From Lentisphaeraceae bacterium (GTDB taxonomy: Bacteria > Verrucomicrobiota > Lentisphaeria > Lentisphaerales > Lentisphaeraceae): a DNA stretch of 64,000 nucleotides. The notes under the pieces are model-generated. The model saw only the letters and a list, made by a program, of their open reading frames with translations, was not told the origin of the DNA and made no database searches. The stretch lies in NCBI GenBank assembly GCA_021232515.1, contig JAJPOQ010000034.1, positions 50,107-114,106 on the forward strand. Direction: 5' to 3'. This document shows positions 44,532-53,411 of this stretch, piece after piece (positions within the stretch are counted from its first letter, which is position 1; every line of letters begins with the position of its first letter). The translations under genes and the position numbers were made by a program.

Positions 44532-45695
44532 ATGTTTCTTAAGAAAGTCAAATTCAATCAATTTGAAAATTCTCCTAAAGAGTGGTCGTTAATAGATTTT
44601 TGTCCTATGCAAATCAATCTAGTTGCGGGAAAAAATGCAACGGGGAAAACGCGAAGTTTAAATTGTATTAGTACTCTTGCTCACCTTATCTCCAGAGATA
44701 GAATAGAGCTTCCTGAAAATTCATCCTTTGAGTTTACTTGGCTTTCGGGTAAAATTGAAATTTTTTACTTGTTAAAAACCAAGAGTAGAAAAGTTTCACT
44801 TGAGGAACTCAGGATTGATGGAGAAGTAAAGCTCAAAAGAATAGAGCAACAAGGATGTTCCATTTTTTTTGAAAAGTTAAATCAAGAAATTGAAGTAAGC
44901 GTGCCTCTTGATTCATTGTGTTGTGTAGTTCGTAGAGATGAAATACAACATCCTTGGTTTGAGCACTTACATAAATGGGCGTCTTCTACCCTGCACTATC
45001 GCTTCGGTAGTGTTTTTGGAAAAAACTATGGCTTACTTGTTCGGCCAGATGATGATCGCGGACTTAGCCCTGACGATGAAGAGATAGATCTTCGCAAAAC
45101 AGATAGAGTTGTAGAGTTGTTTCAGAAAGGCTATGAGCAATACGGCCAAATCTTTGTCAGTGGCATCATCGATAGTATGAAAAAGATCTCATACAAACTC
45201 GAAGACATTGACATCTATTACTCCGAAAAGATGAAGTTCAGGAACCCTTCTGAGATACCACCAGCTGTCCTAAGAGTTAAAGAATACGACCTTGAGTGCC
45301 ATACTTACCAAGCCGATATGTCTCAGGGAATGTTTCGCGCGCTGTCTTTAATCATCCAATTAACGCTATCTAGGCTCATCGCTCAGCCCTGTAATATAAT
45401 CATTGACGATATAGGCGAAGGCTTGGACTATGACCGCTCTACACAGCTAATTCGCCTTTTGATTGATAAGATAGAAAAAACTTCGATTCAATTGATCATG
45501 TCGTCAAATGACCGTTTTATCATGAATAATGTCGATCTCAAATACTGGTCAGTCATTCAGCGGAAAGGCAATAAGTCTATGGTCTTCAATTCTTCAAATG
45601 CCAAAGAAGCCTTTGATGAATTCGTCTTTACTGGTCTCAGCAACTTCGATTTCCTTTGTACAGAGTTCTACTGCAAACCAATTGATGACGAATGA
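44532..45695 (+). CDS. ABC/AAA-type ATPase of a two-gene cassette (AAA_15/AAA_21-like)
   Basis: Stand-alone ATPase related to the AAA_15/AAA_21 group used in defence systems. Walker A is GKNATGKT at residues 33-40, an ABC-like signature SQGMFRAL near 263, and Walker B IIIDDIGEGLD near 290 with a D-loop; the usual catalytic Glu after the first Asp is Asp (DD). No membrane segments, so it is not a transporter. A coiled insertion of about 170 residues lies between the motifs. ATG 44532 is preferred because AGGTG sits four bases upstream; ATG 44502 has no ribosome-binding site. The first half is A/T-rich compared with its neighbours. Its stop overlaps the partner gene start by ATGA. Function is inference: PARIS- or OLD-like ATPase-nuclease pairs are the closest known arrangement. 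Confidence 0.75.
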   Translation: MFLKKVKFNQFENSPKEWSLIDFCPMQINLVAGKNATGKTRSLNCISTLAHLISRDRIELPENSSFEFTWLSGKIEIFYLLKTKSRKVSLEELRIDGEVKLKRIEQQGCSIFFEKLNQEIEVSVPLDSLCCVVRRDEIQHPWFEHLHKWASSTLHYRFGSVFGKNYGLLVRPDDDRGLSPDDEEIDLRKTDRVVELFQKGYEQYGQIFVSGIIDSMKKISYKLEDIDIYYSEKMKFRNPSEIPPAVLRVKEYDLECHTYQADMSQGMFRALSLIIQLTLSRLIAQPCNIIIDDIGEGLDYDRSTQLIRLLIDKIEKTSIQLIMSSNDRFIMNNVDLKYWSVIQRKGNKSMVFNSSNAKEAFDEFVFTGLSNFDFLCTEFYCKPIDDE

Positions 45696-46444
45696 AGAAA
45701 CTAGCTATATTTGTTGAGGGACAAACTGAACAGATATTTGTTGAGAAGCTTATCTTCTACATTGCTGACTCTTACGATATATGTGTTGAAAAGCGTCGTG
45801 GTTTTGGTGGTCGTGACCATGGACGAAAGTTCATCACTCTTAGCTCACCTGAAATAGAAGCGCCCTACTATATACTCCTTGTCGACTCTTCAAATGATGG
45901 TCGAGTCTTAACAGATATACGTGAAGAGTATGATGGACTCATTGCCCAAGGATATGACAAAATCATAGGCTTGAGAGATATATACCCTCATGAGTACAAA
46001 GACTTTCGAAAACTTAAAAAGCTCTCAAAGCACTTAGTTCCTAAAGGAAAGGTCCAACCGGTTATTTGTTTCGCGGTGCTAGAAGTTGAAACATGGTTTG
46101 TCGCAGAGTACAAACACTTCAAGAAGATTCACCAAAGGCTAACACCACAGTTCATTAAGAAACGAACAGGTATAGACGTTACTTCCGGAAATTTGGAAAA
46201 TGAGCTTTATCCATTTAAAGATGAATTGAGGAACTCTCCTGCTGCTGATTTAAACAGGATCTATAATCTTGTCAAAAGATCTTACAGCAAAAAGAAACAG
46301 CAGGTAATGAGCATAATGAAGGTTCTCAACATGAAGGAGATAGTCAATGAAGTCCCCAAAAGAATTCCATCGCTTGGTTTCTTCCTGAGACAACTCGATG
46401 ATTTTTTCTCAAGTGTTCAGGAAGAACATGAAAAGTCAAATTAG
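45692..46444 (+). CDS. DUF4276/Toprim-like protein, partner of the ATPase
   Basis: Resembles DUF4276 proteins, which have a Toprim-like fold. IFVEGQTEQIFVEKLI at residues 6-21 supplies Glu9/Glu13, then ILLVDSSNDG (Asp65, Asp69) and LEVETWFVAEY (around 130-140). These correspond to the acidic residues that bind Mg2+ in Toprim nucleases. It lacks a helicase or ATPase domain, so activation by the upstream ATPase is likely. Translationally coupled to that gene by a 4-bp overlap. It ends convergent with argS with a 4-bp overlap, so the cassette is inserted between housekeeping genes. Nuclease activity is inferred, not shown. Confidence 0.7.
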   Translation: MKKLAIFVEGQTEQIFVEKLIFYIADSYDICVEKRRGFGGRDHGRKFITLSSPEIEAPYYILLVDSSNDGRVLTDIREEYDGLIAQGYDKIIGLRDIYPHEYKDFRKLKKLSKHLVPKGKVQPVICFAVLEVETWFVAEYKHFKKIHQRLTPQFIKKRTGIDVTSGNLENELYPFKDELRNSPAADLNRIYNLVKRSYSKKKQQVMSIMKVLNMKEIVNEVPKRIPSLGFFLRQLDDFFSSVQEEHEKSN

Positions 46445-48186
46445 ACTTTATCAAGAACCTTAATACCGATCATTGAAAGTCCCCACTCGATAACTCTACC
46501 AACTAAGGCAGCCAACAACATGCGACTTTCTTTAGTCTCTTGTGTTATCTCTGGTTTAAGTATCGGGCAAGCATTCCAAAAAGAACTAAAGTCTTTTGCT
46601 ATCTCGAAAAGGTAACTCAAAAGTAGGTTTGGAGTCAACTCGCGAGTTACTGAAGGCCATATATCCAACAACGACGCTATTTTCTTAGCAAGCTTCTGTT
46701 CTTGTGGATCATCTAAAATCAATTTTGCCTTACCAAGCATGTCATTTACATCGACACCAGCTTTACGGCTCAAACCACGAGTTCTTGCATAAGTCATAAG
46801 CAAATAGATAGCTGTGTTGCCGTCTGTCGCTAACATCTTATCCCAATCGAACTTATAGTCAGTTCCAATGCTGTGCGATAAGTCAGAGTACTTAACACCA
46901 CCATGACCAGCAGTCTTGCCGATGGCTTTAAACTCTTCTTCAGTAAAATCTGGGCTCAACTCTTTTGCAAGTTTATAAGCTCTTTCTTCTGCTTCGACTA
47001 AAAGGTCTTTAAGCTTAATTGTACCGCCGTCACGAGTTTTAAAAGGCTTGCCATCTTTACCAAGCATCATACCGAAACCGATGTGTTGAAGATCGCCAGG
47101 CTTTGACCACTCCATCAATTCAGAGATTTTAAATACTTGCTCAAAGTGACCTTTCTGACGTGCATCTGTTACATAAATAGCGCGATCAACTTTCTGTTCG
47201 AGCATTCTGTATTTTATAGCTGCCAAGTCTGTAGTTGCATAGATATAACCGCCATCCGACTTCTGAACAATTGTTGGTAGTGGTTCATCGTCTTCATTTT
47301 TATAACCTTCGAGGAAAACACCCCAAGCGCCTTGAGTCTGCACTGCATGACCAGCTTTCTTTAGATCATCGACAACTACAGGGAGAAGATCGTTATAAGC
47401 AGATTCACCGCGATCTTCGATATTTATGTCCATCAATTCATAGATTTCATGGCAATGCTGCATAGAAGCTTCACAGAAAACTTTCCAGACAGCTAAAGTC
47501 TTTTCTTCACCAGCTTGTAGATCAACTACAGCTTTACGAGAAGCATTGGCAAATTCTTCAGATTCATCAAACTTCTTCTTTGAAGCACGGTAAAACTCTT
47601 CCAGTGAAGCTATTTTAAAATTCTCAGGGTTATTTAAAGCGTCTGGCATCTCTTCACGGATATACTGAATCAACATACCAAACTGAGTTCCCCAATCACC
47701 TACGTGATTCATTCTGAGAACTTCATGACCTTCAAACTCAAGGAAACGAGCAATACTATCACCAATAATCGTACTTCTGAGGTGACCAACATGCATTTCT
47801 TTCGCAAGGTTAGGGCTCGAAAAATCAACCAAGATCTTCTCTGGATTTGCAGTTTTCTCTAAACCTAAGCGACTGTCGACAGCCATACCGTTTAGCACTT
47901 CTTTTAAGAAATCTTCTTTGAGCTTAAAGTTAATAAAACCCGGACCTGCTATTTCTACTGATTCACAGATGTCACTTACGTCTAAGTTCGCCACTAAGTC
48001 TTCGGCTATTTGACGTGGAGCTTTTTTTAGAGCTCTTGCTAAACCCATAGCGACGTTACACTGATAGTCTGCAAACTTTGGATTTTGGGATGGAACAACT
48101 AGTTGATCTGGAAGTTCATCTTCACTTATTAACTTTAGAAGAGCTAATTCGACTTTAGCTTTAAGAGTATCGGTAATTGATTGCAT
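46441..48186 (-). CDS. argS: Arginyl-tRNA synthetase
   Basis: Charges tRNA-Arg. Class I synthetase with the Arg-tRNA N-terminal additional domain (about 1-90, LPDQLVVPSQNP-type region), the HVGHL signature (HIGH) at about residue 133 after LAKEM, the KMSKS-equivalent region near GKDGKPFKTRDGG and a C-terminal DALR anticodon-binding domain near 465-580. 581 residues, typical of bacterial ArgRS. Not in an obvious operon; it converges with the Toprim-like gene and the PH-domain gene lies just upstream on the same strand. Confidence 0.97.
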   Translation of the reverse strand: MQSITDTLKAKVELALLKLISEDELPDQLVVPSQNPKFADYQCNVAMGLARALKKAPRQIAEDLVANLDVSDICESVEIAGPGFINFKLKEDFLKEVLNGMAVDSRLGLEKTANPEKILVDFSSPNLAKEMHVGHLRSTIIGDSIARFLEFEGHEVLRMNHVGDWGTQFGMLIQYIREEMPDALNNPENFKIASLEEFYRASKKKFDESEEFANASRKAVVDLQAGEEKTLAVWKVFCEASMQHCHEIYELMDINIEDRGESAYNDLLPVVVDDLKKAGHAVQTQGAWGVFLEGYKNEDDEPLPTIVQKSDGGYIYATTDLAAIKYRMLEQKVDRAIYVTDARQKGHFEQVFKISELMEWSKPGDLQHIGFGMMLGKDGKPFKTRDGGTIKLKDLLVEAEERAYKLAKELSPDFTEEEFKAIGKTAGHGGVKYSDLSHSIGTDYKFDWDKMLATDGNTAIYLLMTYARTRGLSRKAGVDVNDMLGKAKLILDDPQEQKLAKKIASLLDIWPSVTRELTPNLLLSYLFEIAKDFSSFWNACPILKPEITQETKESRMLLAALVGRVIEWGLSMIGIKVLDKV

Positions 48187-48242
48187 ATAAATTATGTATC
48201 CAGAAAGTGTATTTTAAAATTTTTCCAAAGAGTAGATGCTAT

Positions 48243-48728
48243 CTATTCAAAGTCTACTTCTCTGACATTCTTTTTCATTCGTATCTCTTCGACACAAGCT
48301 CTCAACTGCTCTTTAAAGTCTTGTGCTCTGGGAAGTGCCTTGATACTTATAAACGGTAGGGACTTATCTGAAGACTCAATATGAATGTTCCCCAGCTTAA
48401 AAATCCTCAAGAAAAACGGCTCGTTGAGACTGAAGTCTTTGACTCGATAAAGTTCTATTTCTTCAGTATCTCTATTCAAAACTCCGGAGATAATCTTTAG
48501 CCGCTCGTTTGTTAGCTCGTATTTACAACATTTGATCTGAAGGAACTTCCAAACTGAAGATATGACTGGAAGCAGACATAAAAGCAAGAGCAAAGGATTT
48601 AAATTGAAACGTTCCTTGCCAAGATTATAGAAAAGAACAATCACAAAAATCGTTAGAACTGAAAGTACAAAAGACTTCAAGTTTAGCAGCTGCGATGGAC
48701 TATTGGAAACAATAACTTCTTCACTCAT
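48243..48728 (-). CDS. PH-domain membrane protein (bPH2/YdbS-like)
   Basis: Small membrane protein with two adjacent hydrophobic segments (about residues 20-55, forming a hairpin) followed by a bacterial pleckstrin-homology domain of the bPH2/DUF304 type (CKYELTNERLKIISGVLNRDTEEIELYRVKDF). Members bind membranes or assemble complexes; function is not established. Its stop is 57 bp before argS. Confidence 0.8.
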   Translation of the reverse strand: MSEEVIVSNSPSQLLNLKSFVLSVLTIFVIVLFYNLGKERFNLNPLLLLLCLLPVISSVWKFLQIKCCKYELTNERLKIISGVLNRDTEEIELYRVKDFSLNEPFFLRIFKLGNIHIESSDKSLPFISIKALPRAQDFKEQLRACVEEIRMKKNVREVDFE

Positions 48729-48885
48729 GGAGATCCCTACCTAAAAAATCAATAATTATCACAAAAAATAGATCTTAAGTTGAGAATTTCACGTTCTCGT
48801 TGCTACTCTATTTGTAAGTAAAGCTCAAAGAGATTATTTTCAGAACAGAAAACAATCAAAACTAAACCCTACTTTAGGAGAATGC

Positions 48886-50115
48886 ATGTATAAATTTCTA
48901 ATGCTTTTCATGGTCCTTTCACTTAGTGTGAAGGCTGAAAGTGTAAATATCTGGATCAGTTCACAGCAAGATAAGATTTACTATGAAAACATGGTAAAGC
49001 TCTACAAGAACAAAGTAGATCCTACATTCGAAGCAAAAGTCGAAGCATATGGCTTCCGCGAAATGCCAGAAAAACTAGCCGTTACACTTAAAAGTGGTGT
49101 CGGTGCTCCTGACGTTGTTCAGCTAGACGAAGTTCTATTTGGCATATATCTACACGGACCTGTTCCATTTGTTGACCTAACTGCCAAGATCAAAGAAGCA
49201 AACCTAGATAAGACACTTCAACCTACTCGTCTAGATCTTTTCACTTGGAAAGAAAAATCTTACGGTGTTCCTCAGTCGCTAAGTGCATACGTTATGTACT
49301 ACCGCAAAGACCTCTTCAAAGAGTACAACATCGACATCAAAAAATTCGAAACTTGGAAAGGCGTTGAAGAAATCGGCAAAAAACTAGCTGATGACGGACA
49401 ACCTCTTATGCCAATGGACCCAACTTTCTTTGAAGTCTTTCTAAGACAACAAGGAACTGACTTCTTCAGTGAGAAAGGCGAGATCTTTCCAGATTTCAAA
49501 AAAGCAGTAAGCACAATGAACTGGATCAAAAAAAACGTTGATGCTGGTGTATTCATGCAGCCTTCTCGCGGTAGTGTTTTTGACCCTGTATTCTTCAATG
49601 GCCCTGTCGCAAATGACGAGATCCTTTGTATCCCTGGCGCAGACTGGTTCGGTCTAGACATGCTTCAACAGTTTCTTCCTCACCAAGAAGGTAAATGGGG
49701 TATCTTACCTCTTCCTAAGTTTGAAGGAAGTAAACTTGAGACAGCTACTTTTGCTGGCCAAGGCCTCCTTATCCCTCAAGCTTCAAAGAAGCAAGACCTT
49801 GCTTGGAAGTTCATCAAGTTTGTCATGACTAACAAAGAAGCAAATATCGAGCGATTCACTGAAGGTAACAGTTTCCCAGCTTACATGCCTGTTTGGGATG
49901 AAAAAGAACTTCTTGAACCTTCTGACTTCTTCGGTGGTCAATCTATGGGTAAGATCATGAAAGAACTTTCTCCACAGATCCCTAAAGTAAATATCTGTCC
50001 ACAACGCCCTCAAGCGATCTTCATGCTTCAGGAAAACTACTTTAGCGCAATTCTTTATGGAACGTACACAGCTGAAGATGCTTTCAAAGAAATGAAACAA
50101 GCATTAGCTAGATAG
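48886..50115 (+). CDS. Sugar ABC transporter substrate-binding protein (family 1)
   Basis: Exported solute-binding protein of the MalE/UgpB-like class. Signal peptide MYKFLMLFMVLSLSVKA, then SVNIWISSQQDKIYYENMV, GAPDVVQLDEVLFG and the large-lobe segments PQSLSAYVMYYRKDLFKEYN and GADWFGLDMLQQFLPHQEG. Likely substrate is a di- or oligosaccharide; unknown. It heads an operon of binding protein plus two permeases, 16 bp before the first permease. Codon use is biased to C-ending codons, fitting high expression. No ATPase gene is in the operon; a shared MsiK/MalK-type ATPase elsewhere is needed. Confidence 0.92.
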   Translation: MYKFLMLFMVLSLSVKAESVNIWISSQQDKIYYENMVKLYKNKVDPTFEAKVEAYGFREMPEKLAVTLKSGVGAPDVVQLDEVLFGIYLHGPVPFVDLTAKIKEANLDKTLQPTRLDLFTWKEKSYGVPQSLSAYVMYYRKDLFKEYNIDIKKFETWKGVEEIGKKLADDGQPLMPMDPTFFEVFLRQQGTDFFSEKGEIFPDFKKAVSTMNWIKKNVDAGVFMQPSRGSVFDPVFFNGPVANDEILCIPGADWFGLDMLQQFLPHQEGKWGILPLPKFEGSKLETATFAGQGLLIPQASKKQDLAWKFIKFVMTNKEANIERFTEGNSFPAYMPVWDEKELLEPSDFFGGQSMGKIMKELSPQIPKVNICPQRPQAIFMLQENYFSAILYGTYTAEDAFKEMKQALAR

Positions 50116-50131
50116 TTCTAAACGCATCAAA

Positions 50132-51010
50132 GTGAAAGGTACACATAAGCACATACGATCCGGTCGTGACTTGTGGTACCTTTCTGTTCCTTTTATCTTC
50201 TTCCTCATCATCTTCTGGATCGTTCCACTTCTGGAAGGCTTCAGGATGAGTTTCGACCCGCAGCATCCAGCTCAAGCAACGAGCGCTTTCGCCAACTACA
50301 AAACTTTGTTTAGTGACGGTCTTTTTTCCAAAGCAATTAAAAATACGGCTGTTTATACCGCTTCATGCTTAGGCATAATTATTCCTTTATCTCTGTGCAT
50401 GGCTTACTTGTTTTCACAGATGATCAACAAAGTGAAGTACACTTCTTCTTTTATATTGCTTTTACCCGGCTTGTTTCCTCCGATTGTCCTCGCAATTCTG
50501 TTCATGAATGTCTTTCATGGAAGAACTGGCCTACTCAATCAGGTTTTTATCATGCCTTTTGGCGGTAAACCAGTTAATTGGATGAGTCACCCAGACTACA
50601 TACTTAGTGCTATGGTTATTCAGTCCGTTTGGCGTTGGACAGGTTTCATCACCCTCTTCCTTCTCTGTGGCTTAGAAAGTATTCCAAAATCAGTTAAAGA
50701 AGCTGCGACTATCGATGGTGCCAGTAAGTTTCAGATCTTCAAATCTATCGAAATCCCTGGCATAAAACATCTCATCATCTTTTGTGCTGCCTTTTTGTTT
50801 ATCGATACATTCTCTCTATTCGCCGGAAGCTTCACACTACTTGGCCCATCTGGAGGAACTGCAAATGCCGGCTTACTCATGGTCAACTACGCTTATAAGT
50901 TTACTCGATTCCAAGAGTATAACCTTGCGTCAACCGTCTGTGTTTCTATGCTGCCAATCTTGATGGTTTTGACTGGACTCTTTTGTTTGCGCCGGAGGAA
51001 ACAAGCATGA
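50132..51010 (+). CDS. Sugar ABC transporter permease (MalF/UgpA type)
   Basis: Integral-membrane subunit. The GTG start at 50132 is used because no ATG lies in frame near it, and the first hydrophobic segment follows at residue 15. Six membrane segments are visible, and the EAA loop is in EAATIDGASKFQIFKSIEIPG. It shares a 4-bp overlap with the second permease. Confidence 0.92.
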   Translation: MKGTHKHIRSGRDLWYLSVPFIFFLIIFWIVPLLEGFRMSFDPQHPAQATSAFANYKTLFSDGLFSKAIKNTAVYTASCLGIIIPLSLCMAYLFSQMINKVKYTSSFILLLPGLFPPIVLAILFMNVFHGRTGLLNQVFIMPFGGKPVNWMSHPDYILSAMVIQSVWRWTGFITLFLLCGLESIPKSVKEAATIDGASKFQIFKSIEIPGIKHLIIFCAAFLFIDTFSLFAGSFTLLGPSGGTANAGLLMVNYAYKFTRFQEYNLASTVCVSMLPILMVLTGLFCLRRRKQA

Positions 51011-51816
51011 AAGCTCTCAAACAAATAGTTTTACTGTTAATCGTCTGCCCTGTATTATTTATTTTTTCATACCCACTGCTGTGGCTAGTTACAGCGTGTT
51101 TTAAGAGCAATAGGGAGATCTACAAGCCACTAATACTCTTTCCAAAGGAATGGAACACTTCGTACTTTGCCGAGTTGTTTTCTGGAAAAGTCATCGACTT
51201 CTGGGGTTTTATGACGAACTCACTGTTGACGACAACGCTTCAATCACTCATCGCAGTCTTCTTAAGTGCTTCTGTTGCTTATATATTCGTCTTCAAAGAA
51301 TTTAAATTTAAAAGAATCATCTTCATTCTAGCGGTCAGTTTGATTCTCATCCCAAAACAAATCATGATTTTCCCATTGCGAGAATTAATTTTCAAAATGA
51401 ATTTAAATGACTCTTTATGGGCGATCATCCTGCCAGGAGCATTAAGTGGAATAGGTATACTCTTCTTTATCCAAGTTTACCGTTCACTCCCTAGAGACTA
51501 TGTCGATTTTGCTAAGGTTGAAGGAGCCAGCGATACAAAGATATTCTTAACCACATTACCACTCATTCTTTCGCCACTTTTGTGCTGCTTCATGATTCAC
51601 TTCATACTAGCCTGGCAACAACATCTCATGCCGCTTCTTTTGCTAAACGACAATCAACTTTTGCCAGTTGCTATGAGTTCTCTATTGACGAGTTCGTTAA
51701 GCTACCCACTTGCGGTACTTATGTGCGCAGCTCTCATGTGTATATTGCCATCGATAGTACTGTTTCTATTCACTTATAAAAACTTTCGTTCTACGTTAAG
51801 CGAACAAGTTATCTAA
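51007..51816 (+). CDS. Sugar ABC transporter permease (MalG/UgpE type)
   Basis: Second membrane subunit. ATG 51007 is preferred (GGAGG eight bases upstream, ATGA overlap with the previous stop). The protein begins MKALKQIVLLLIVCPVLF, has six hydrophobic segments and the EAA loop FAKVEGASDTKIFLTTLPLI. The operon ends here, with a 4-bp convergent overlap with the gamma carbonic anhydrase gene. No nucleotide-binding subunit follows. Confidence 0.92.
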   Translation: MKALKQIVLLLIVCPVLFIFSYPLLWLVTACFKSNREIYKPLILFPKEWNTSYFAELFSGKVIDFWGFMTNSLLTTTLQSLIAVFLSASVAYIFVFKEFKFKRIIFILAVSLILIPKQIMIFPLRELIFKMNLNDSLWAIILPGALSGIGILFFIQVYRSLPRDYVDFAKVEGASDTKIFLTTLPLILSPLLCCFMIHFILAWQQHLMPLLLLNDNQLLPVAMSSLLTSSLSYPLAVLMCAALMCILPSIVLFLFTYKNFRSTLSEQVI

Positions 51817-52349
51817 GGCTCTAAGTAGTCTCGGGAGTAATTCACATAGTTTATTGCGGATTGCTTCAACATAGCTTTTTCGGATTCTTTTAACGGCCTT
51901 GCTTTTTTAGCAGGAGCACCGACATAAAGGTAACCGCTTTCTACTCTTGTATGAGACGTTACCAAAGCACAAGCACCAACCATAGCTCCAGTCTCAACAA
52001 CTGCGCCGTCCATGATAGTGGCGTTCATACCGATGAAACAGCAATCCTCCAAAGTACATCCATGCAAAGTCACTCTATGACCAATGGTCACATCGTCACC
52101 AATAATTAATGGATAACCTTCTGGATGCTTTTCTGGGTTTTTGTGAGTCACATGCAAAATAGAGCCGTCTTGTATGTTAGAGCGGTCACCAATACGGATG
52201 TGATTCACATCTCCACGAATAACCGTCGTGCACCAAACGCTACTTTCCTTACCGATAACGACGTCACCTATAACAACCGCAGTTTCGTCAATATATGCAG
52301 ATGAGTCGATCTTCGGAGCTATACCTTTGAAAGTACGAATACTAGACAT
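51813..52349 (-). CDS. Gamma carbonic anhydrase family protein
   Basis: Left-handed beta-helix of hexapeptide repeats, trimeric. Zinc ligand histidines are in ILHVTHKNPE and DVTIGHRVTLHGC, as in gamma-class carbonic anhydrases and YrdA. Hydration of CO2 is possible, but many relatives have no proven activity. It is the second gene after gmk on the minus strand, overlapping it by 8 bp. Confidence 0.9.
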   Translation of the reverse strand: MSSIRTFKGIAPKIDSSAYIDETAVVIGDVVIGKESSVWCTTVIRGDVNHIRIGDRSNIQDGSILHVTHKNPEKHPEGYPLIIGDDVTIGHRVTLHGCTLEDCCFIGMNATIMDGAVVETGAMVGACALVTSHTRVESGYLYVGAPAKKARPLKESEKAMLKQSAINYVNYSRDYLEP

Positions 52350-52989
52350 ATGGCCAATCAGCTACTGGAGTCAATCTACTAGTCTCAATACTGACTGCTG
52401 TTATAACAGACTGTAAACGATTTACCGCCTTATCCACTTCATCATTGATGATAAGATACTGGTACTCATTCCAAGCCTTAAGCTCTTTGCGTGCGTTCAA
52501 CATGCGACGTGAAACAACATCTTCTGTTTCTGTACCACGATTCCTCAAACGCTTCTCAAGCTCTGGGTAAGAAGGTGGAGCAATAAAAACATAACTAGTA
52601 CACTTTTCTAAAACTGAATCTCCAGATGAAGCCTTACGCATCTGACGCATACCTTGAACGTCTATATCGATAAGAACATCTTCACCATTGATTACTTTAT
52701 CCGTAACTTCTGTTTTCAACGTTCCATAGTAGTTATCGTGCACTTCGGCATATTCGAGAAATTCACTATTCTCTACTCGACGCTTAAACTCTTCGACAGA
52801 GATAAAGTAGTAATCTTCGCCATCGACCTCACCTTCTCTCGGTTTTCTTGTCGTACAAGATATGGAGAAGTTTAGATTCTTGTTTTGCTCAAGTAGCTTT
52901 TCACAGACTGTAGTCTTGCCTGTCCCACTTGGCCCAGAGACAACTAAAGCGATTCCAAGAGATGAAAAATGATCGTAATTAATACTCAT
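52342..52989 (-). CDS. gmk: Guanylate kinase
   Basis: Phosphorylates GMP to GDP. The P-loop GPSGTGKTTVCEKL is at residues 19-32, with the GMP-binding region SCTTRKPREGEVDGEDYYFIS and the Arg-rich lid RLRNRGTETEDVVSRRM. Length of 215 is normal. Its short leader shares the gap with the promoter facing the next gene on the plus strand. Confidence 0.97.
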   Translation of the reverse strand: MSINYDHFSSLGIALVVSGPSGTGKTTVCEKLLEQNKNLNFSISCTTRKPREGEVDGEDYYFISVEEFKRRVENSEFLEYAEVHDNYYGTLKTEVTDKVINGEDVLIDIDVQGMRQMRKASSGDSVLEKCTSYVFIAPPSYPELEKRLRNRGTETEDVVSRRMLNARKELKAWNEYQYLIINDEVDKAVNRLQSVITAVSIETSRLTPVADWPYV

Positions 52990-53067
52990 TTAGAGATTCC
53001 AAAAGTTTATTGTTATACTTAAAAAGTATTGCTCACAAAAAATATTCCAAGTTTTTAGCAAAAAACA

Positions 53068-53096
53068 TTGCGCACATAAAAAGCTTTTTATATAAT
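53068..53096 (+). promoter_or_regulatory. Putative sigma-70-type promoter with perfect -10
   Basis: TTGCGC (53068-53073), 17-bp spacer and TATAAT (53091-53096) precede the small membrane protein gene at 53127; transcription would start near 53103. The 12-bp palindrome AAAAAGCTTTTT (53078-53089) sits inside the spacer. Confidence 0.5.
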
Positions 53097-53126
53097 TCGC
53101 AACTCAACATTAATGGGCAATGACAT

Positions 53127-53411
53127 ATGAACAATAATAATCACAGCTATGCAGGTGGAAATAGACTCGGCGCAGGCCTCTGTCTTCTGATCATTTCTGT
53201 GGTTCTATTTACTTTCAAAGTGTTCAGTGGTTACTATGCCTTTGGATTGCTCCCAGTTGCCCTTACTGGACTTTTCCTGTACTTATCAGGGTTTAACGAG
53301 ATGTTGAAAGAAAAAGGCTACCACAAGCCTTACATGATCGCGCTGGCCTTGATGAATATTGCCGGTGTCGTGATCCTAGCTTGCTTGCCAGACAAAAGCC
53401 CTCTTGACTAA
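53127..53411 (+). CDS. Small membrane protein, unknown
   Basis: A 94-residue protein with three hydrophobic segments (about residues 14-32, 36-50 and 68-86), otherwise without motifs. Unrecognised. Its stop overlaps the HAD hydrolase stop on the other strand by four bases. A sigma-70-like promoter is visible upstream. Confidence 0.6.
   Translation: MNNNNHSYAGGNRLGAGLCLLIISVVLFTFKVFSGYYAFGLLPVALTGLFLYLSGFNEMLKEKGYHKPYMIALALMNIAGVVILACLPDKSPLD

Noticed and set aside
53078..53089. AAAAAGCTTTTT palindrome as an operator
   Set aside because: A short A/T-rich palindrome in a promoter spacer; chance occurrence is likely and no regulator is nearby.
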